A DNA stretch of 21,743 bases from Sphacelaria rigidula (Eukaryota; Phaeophyceae; Sphacelariales): the NCBI GenBank assembly GCA_964200075.2, contig CAXNAA020000389.1:1-21743 (forward strand), in the 5' to 3' direction. This document shows, piece by piece, positions 17,551 through 21,743 of the stretch. Under the pieces are notes generated by a model, which had not been told where the DNA came from, did no database searches, and was given only the letters and a program-made list of their open reading frames with translations. Every line of letters starts with the position of its first letter. Position 1 is the first letter of the stretch. Made by a program: the position numbers and the translations under genes.

Positions 17551-20500
17551 TTCGACAGTTTTGTTTTTTATTTGCGACCTGGAGCGGCCTTAGAAGTAGG
17601 TTTTGTGTATGATTTGGAGGATCAGGTGTCGACGAGTTTCATTTTTCTCTTTCTTTTATACTGTGTTCTGTTTTTGCTTTTGTTATTTTTGTCCTTTCTT
17701 TTTTGCAATTCGGCACGTCACTTCTGACGGGTGATCGAACAAGTTCTCGTAGACACGTGCTGGCTGCCTGGCCGGCGAAATCGGAACTTTTGCCTCCCCG
17801 AACGTGGTGAACCGAGGAATGGTAGTCGCCGGCTTGTTTTTGGTGAACGTTATTCCGCTGCCAGCGCTAAGTGAAAATGGCAGCCGAAGATGGAGGGGGG
17901 GGGGTATGTGTGAGTATAAGCGTGGTGTGGTGTCATGTACTGTACAGGATTTGACAGCTACCAAGGACTGTGAGGATCGCCTGGATCATCAATTTCTGTA
18001 CGGAGAACCCGGTGGGATTTTACAAGACGTTTTTTTCGGTGAGGTGAGCGACTAGTACGTTGTTGTTGCTAGCGGGCGTTTTCCCGCGGTAATGTTCCTT
18101 GTTCTGTTTTCAACGTTTACTCGCGAACGATGGTTTCGCCGAAGGCCCACGTAGCCGATGGCTTTGACGGATAAAAAGTGAGGTGTACATATATAGGCTT
18201 TAGCGTGGTGGGGGATGAGGGGAGGACGAGAGGAATATATCACGAGTAGTTGGATCACGCCAAAGAAGATAGAACGTTTGTCATATTGGTGGATTGGGAT
18301 GTTGACGTGCTTGAGGAGTGGAGGGGGGTGAAAAGGGAGGTGAAGCGGTCATGATGTTGTGAAAAATGATTGGGGAGGGGGGGAGCGTGTTGTAGGATGA
18401 AAGAATCGTGTTTTTTTTTTCTTGTTTAGCAGCCCTGTGAACCAGTGGACGTTACGCGACTCATGCATGAGTGTTGAGCTAGGAGTTTGCTCGGCTGTAT
18501 TTTATTTCGGCTGGTACGGCTACTCGGTAGGATTAGTTTGGTGCTCGGTAGATTGTTTTCATCTGGGGTGGTGGCGGGTTTTCCTGTACACGAAATATAG
18601 CATTTTGTTGTCGTTAGTTTAAGGTTTAGAACTTGGCCAAGAGTTTCGTATCGCATGCACCCGTGTCGGTCGGCGATAGCTCTCAACAGGATCGATGGTG
18701 CTCGCCGCTGTAACCTCTCATGGTTACGGCAGTCAAGCCCATCTTGTGTCAGAGGTACAACTGTGGTGATGGCACGTGCGCCAGTTTTTACCCTCACTCG
18801 TATGTTTCATGCCTTCCCCGATTTCCATTTTTTCATGCATGCATGTCGTTATTGTTTCCGTTTTCTCTTTCGTTGTACGTTGCGTGCTTGTTTTTCTAAT
18901 GTTGCGATGATCGACCACGGGGGTGTGAACTTCACCCGTTGACCGTGTTTGGGGGGTGAGGGTAGCCGCGTGTGTTGTAGAGTCATACACACGGTCAAAC
19001 AACGACAATGGTTTTCATCAATGGATGGCAGGTGGCAGGTCGGGGGGGGGAGGGGGGGGGGGTATTTCCGTAGCGTCACATGGTTGAACAGTAGCGAGGA
19101 CGCTTGGAACGCCCCAAAAAACGCTTTTCACTATATCCGTATTTGTATGTAATCGAAGGCTCCTTGGTTTTGATGTGGTCATGTCATCATCGCGTGGGTC
19201 CTGCCTTGTACGTTATGCGCGTGGGTGGTACAACAGACGCTTGTGGACTGCTGGATGGTATGAGGTGACGATAGGGTGGCGAGCGTGATTAGGTCGATGT
19301 TGTGAATACATGGAACTACTAGCAGCACCATCAGCAGATTGCAGGATCATGCCATGTCGATGGCAGGGAGAGGAACTCATACAACATCGGTGCTCGAGGG
19401 TACGAATCGCGAACGGACGGATAGGGAGGAAGGGAGGGGCCTGTTTTCTCATCTTGTATTGTCCTGCCTTTTTTGTGCAGGCAAGGAAACAGGGGGAGAG
19501 CAATGGGTTGTATAGTGTCGATTTCGTCGTGCGCCCTCATATACATATGCGTGTATCTATTGTGGTGGTGCTCGGCTACGAGCAAATCCCGTCAAATGGT
19601 AGCCAGGTTGTATATTCACCACACCATTATTATCGAAAAGTGTTTTCGACTCCATTCCGCGTGGTGGTGTGCAACGCTCATTTATATATATATATATATA
19701 CGCTAGCCTTTTTTTTTTTTCTCGGTTACTAGGTGTTTTTTTTTGTATGTTTCCTTGAATGAAGTAGTAGTGGTGAGGCATTCCTTGGGATCGGCGATCA
19801 AAAGCCGGGGTGGGCGCAGTAGATACACGGGCGGGCGAACCGTCCACGTTTTTTTTTGGTTTTGCGGTATCCATCTGGCAAATTATATAATGTACATGTA
19901 CAGCATACAAGGAGGTGTGATCTACCAGTTCCATACTTGTGCGGAGGGGGGAGGAGAGGTATTCCAGAGTTATTCGGCATGGTGTTGGTGCTGTGCTGGG
20001 CACTGCTGTGACGAAGGCAGCGTGATATGTTGTGGGGAAATGGCGTTAGGTCCATTGTATACTGTTGGTCTCCTCGAGTCGCACACGAGGGGGCATGGGG
20101 AGGACCATGGAGCAAATATCGGGGGTTGTTGTTTGGGCGTTCGGCTGGTAGTAGTATTGGATGGGTTCTTCGAGGTTTGGACTCGTGGTACTGGGTTAGC
20201 GACTCCCACCACGTGACTGCGTATTTCTTGGTAACGACGTATTATCATGTGTTAAGCTTTCGATCAAGTTGTCCCTCTGTTTTTGTTGCTCGGTCGCTGA
20301 GACATGCTGATGGACGGACATCACGAAGCTGCGCTGCCTCGTATGTCTACTTCCGGCAGGGTGGTGGGCCCGTTGATGCGCCCGCGAGATAAAAGTTTGC
20401 AGAGATGAGTGATGCATGATACTGAGTGAGAGTGCGGTACACACGTTATGTGTGTGACGGTTGGTGATGCGGAAGAGGAAGGGCCGCCAAAGCGTCTCCA

Positions 20501-20830
20501 TCAATCCGAGTACGTGGGTGTCATGGAAGTGGATGAGGAGCGGAAAGAGAGATGTAGCCGTCTGAAGGACGAAGAAAAACGTGAAATATTGATGGAAGAG
20601 AAAACATCCATGTATCTTCTGGTGGTTCAACTTGAACGTCCAATGAACGATTCCCGCGTGGGACAAGTGGGCTCGATCCCAGCACATGATGCATGTACGC
20701 CATTCTTACGTGAAGTCGTATCTGTATCTGGCTGCCGACGTTGAGGGCGTCAAGGCGGGAGTGGAACCAAGAAAAAAGACGACAGTCGGCGCGGGCCGGG
20801 AGAATTTTCTATTCCGCGATAATCCCAAAA
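17551..20830. other. G/T-rich downstream flank, no gene recognised
   Basis: The + strand here is visibly rich in G and T, with G runs (17896-17906, 18373-18384, 19040-19061) and T runs. Long open frames such as 19743-20216 plus and 20448-20744 plus have skewed composition and no recognisable domain. The first part may be the 3' UTR of the repeat gene; no clear polyadenylation signal could be assigned. The 20448-20744 plus frame is acidic and charged and could be a small exon, but its first codons lack supporting evidence. Confidence 0.45.
19683..19720. repeat. (TA)n tract followed by a T12 run
   Basis: Nine TA units (19683-19700) lie close to a run of twelve T (19709-19720). Confidence 0.9.
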
Positions 20831-20837
20831 TTTCATG

Positions 20838-21167
20838 TCAAAAGAGTACCGAGAAATGAATGAGTTGATCCCCTGAGTCCAAGTATTGACTCATTTCGAG
20901 AACGGGGACGGGTTGGAAGTGTGTTTGACGACCGGAAGTCATCACGACCGAACCCGTTACTTGCTGAACCAGCTTCGCCCCCTTTTCCCTTTTTTTTCCT
21001 TCAATTATCGTTCGTGGATCGATCGGAGTTCGGAATGCGGTCATTTCTAGCTCAAACCAATCGGAACCGCTCGCTTCAAGAAACGCCTCCTTCCTGAGGT
21101 GGTCAGTGTAATATCGGCTACTTGTACACTCATCTTTTTTGTAGGATTTTGTCAAAACTCCGCTCAT
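20838..21167 (-). other. Unassigned open frame, 109 codons
   Basis: An ATG at 21167 opens a frame to a TGA at 20838. The reading has ordinary protein-like composition (for example SSRYYTDHLRKEAFLEASG and EMTAFRTPIDPRTIIEG) without low-complexity bias. No family is recognised, and no neighbour or splice evidence supports it. It could be a small gene, an exon of a gene that continues outside the window, or chance. Confidence 0.22.
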
Positions 21168-21435
21168 GAAGCCCGACTGTGATTTTAGTCCTCACTCCCT
21201 CCTTGACATTGATTCACAGGATGCGAGTAAGTCGTCAGCAGTCATCTGAACCATGTTTTGGTGAAATCTGTCATCGTTCCTCCGGACTCGACCGCCAGTT
21301 GTACAGCAAAGTGGGCCGCCCGTACTGCACGACAGGGGAAACAAGGGCAAAGTGTCCGGGTTGGGTCCTGAACCAGTACTTATACGTACAGTCAGTTCTT
21401 GGGAACTGGCCGGCTTCTAAGAACTGGCAAACGGG

Positions 21436-21471
21436 CAGCCAGTACCGCAGCCAGTACCGCAGCCAGTACCG
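21436..21471. repeat. 12-bp tandem repeat, three perfect copies
   Basis: CAGCCAGTACCG is repeated three times without a mismatch. Related GAACCAGTAC and GAACTGG words lie just upstream (21369-21427), so the tract probably grew from local slippage. Confidence 0.92.
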
Positions 21472-21743
21472 CCAGCACATACCCAACTTACGTACGCGTC
21501 CCTCAATACGCCTCAAAACCGGCGGAAACCCATCCAGCAGGAGACCATTATAATGGAACGATGCAAACGTTTTTCACGTCTGGCAGTGGATCCTAAAAAA
21601 TGTGGTTCATACAATGAATGAGATTGAAGCGGCATTTCTATTTTGCAGGGAAGACGCGAAACACTTGCGACCGAGCGAAGCCATCTTCCCCCCCAAATGT
21701 CCGCAGAAGTTGAGCAGCTGTGGCTAGGTGCACCTAACGAATG

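Overview
The window is eukaryotic nuclear DNA. It carries one gene that can be reconstructed from start to stop on the + strand, split into six exons over about 15 kb (1923-17046). The rest is long introns and flanking DNA full of decayed repeats. The protein is a 564-residue F-box-like plus ankyrin-type repeat protein built from a 27-residue unit (core words 'ANGCPWD' and 'AAxGGHLEVLKW'). This repeat type is greatly expanded in stramenopiles, notably brown algae such as Ectocarpus. Long GT-AG introns, balanced base composition, abundant simple repeats and a G/T-rich 3' flank also fit a brown alga. That assignment is inference; no species marker is visible.

Layout. 1-1922: upstream flank with no recognisable gene. 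Exon 1 (1923-2596): disordered basic N-terminus, degenerate F-box-like segment, repeats 1-3. Intron 1 (2597-3754). Exon 2 (3755-3869). Intron 2 (3870-4332). Exon 3 (4333-4557). Intron 3 (4558-13439): 8.9 kb, holding two tandem duplications, a cluster of palindromic foldback units, a ~490-bp long inverted repeat, a diverged duplication, a 22-G run, a tRNA-derived SINE-like head and a (CA)n microsatellite. Exon 4 (13440-13658). Intron 4 (13659-15723), with a possible decayed repeat unit and one copy of a decayed protein-coding repeat. Exon 5 (15724-15966): exactly three repeat units. Intron 5 (15967-16827). Exon 6 (16828-17046): a degenerate fourteenth unit, C-terminal tail and stop. 17047-21743: flank with the second copy of the decayed coding repeat, then a G/T-rich stretch, then mixed sequence with a 12-bp tandem repeat.

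The strongest evidence for the gene model is that the 27-residue register is kept exactly across all five introns, with phases 2,0,0,0,0. The most interesting points are that exon 5 is a symmetric three-unit cassette bounded by introns at the same repeat position, that many repeat boundaries carry the GAG|GT splice-like hexamer core, and that a giant intron carries a strong hairpin-forming inverted repeat. No viral, bacterial or CRISPR-type system is visible.
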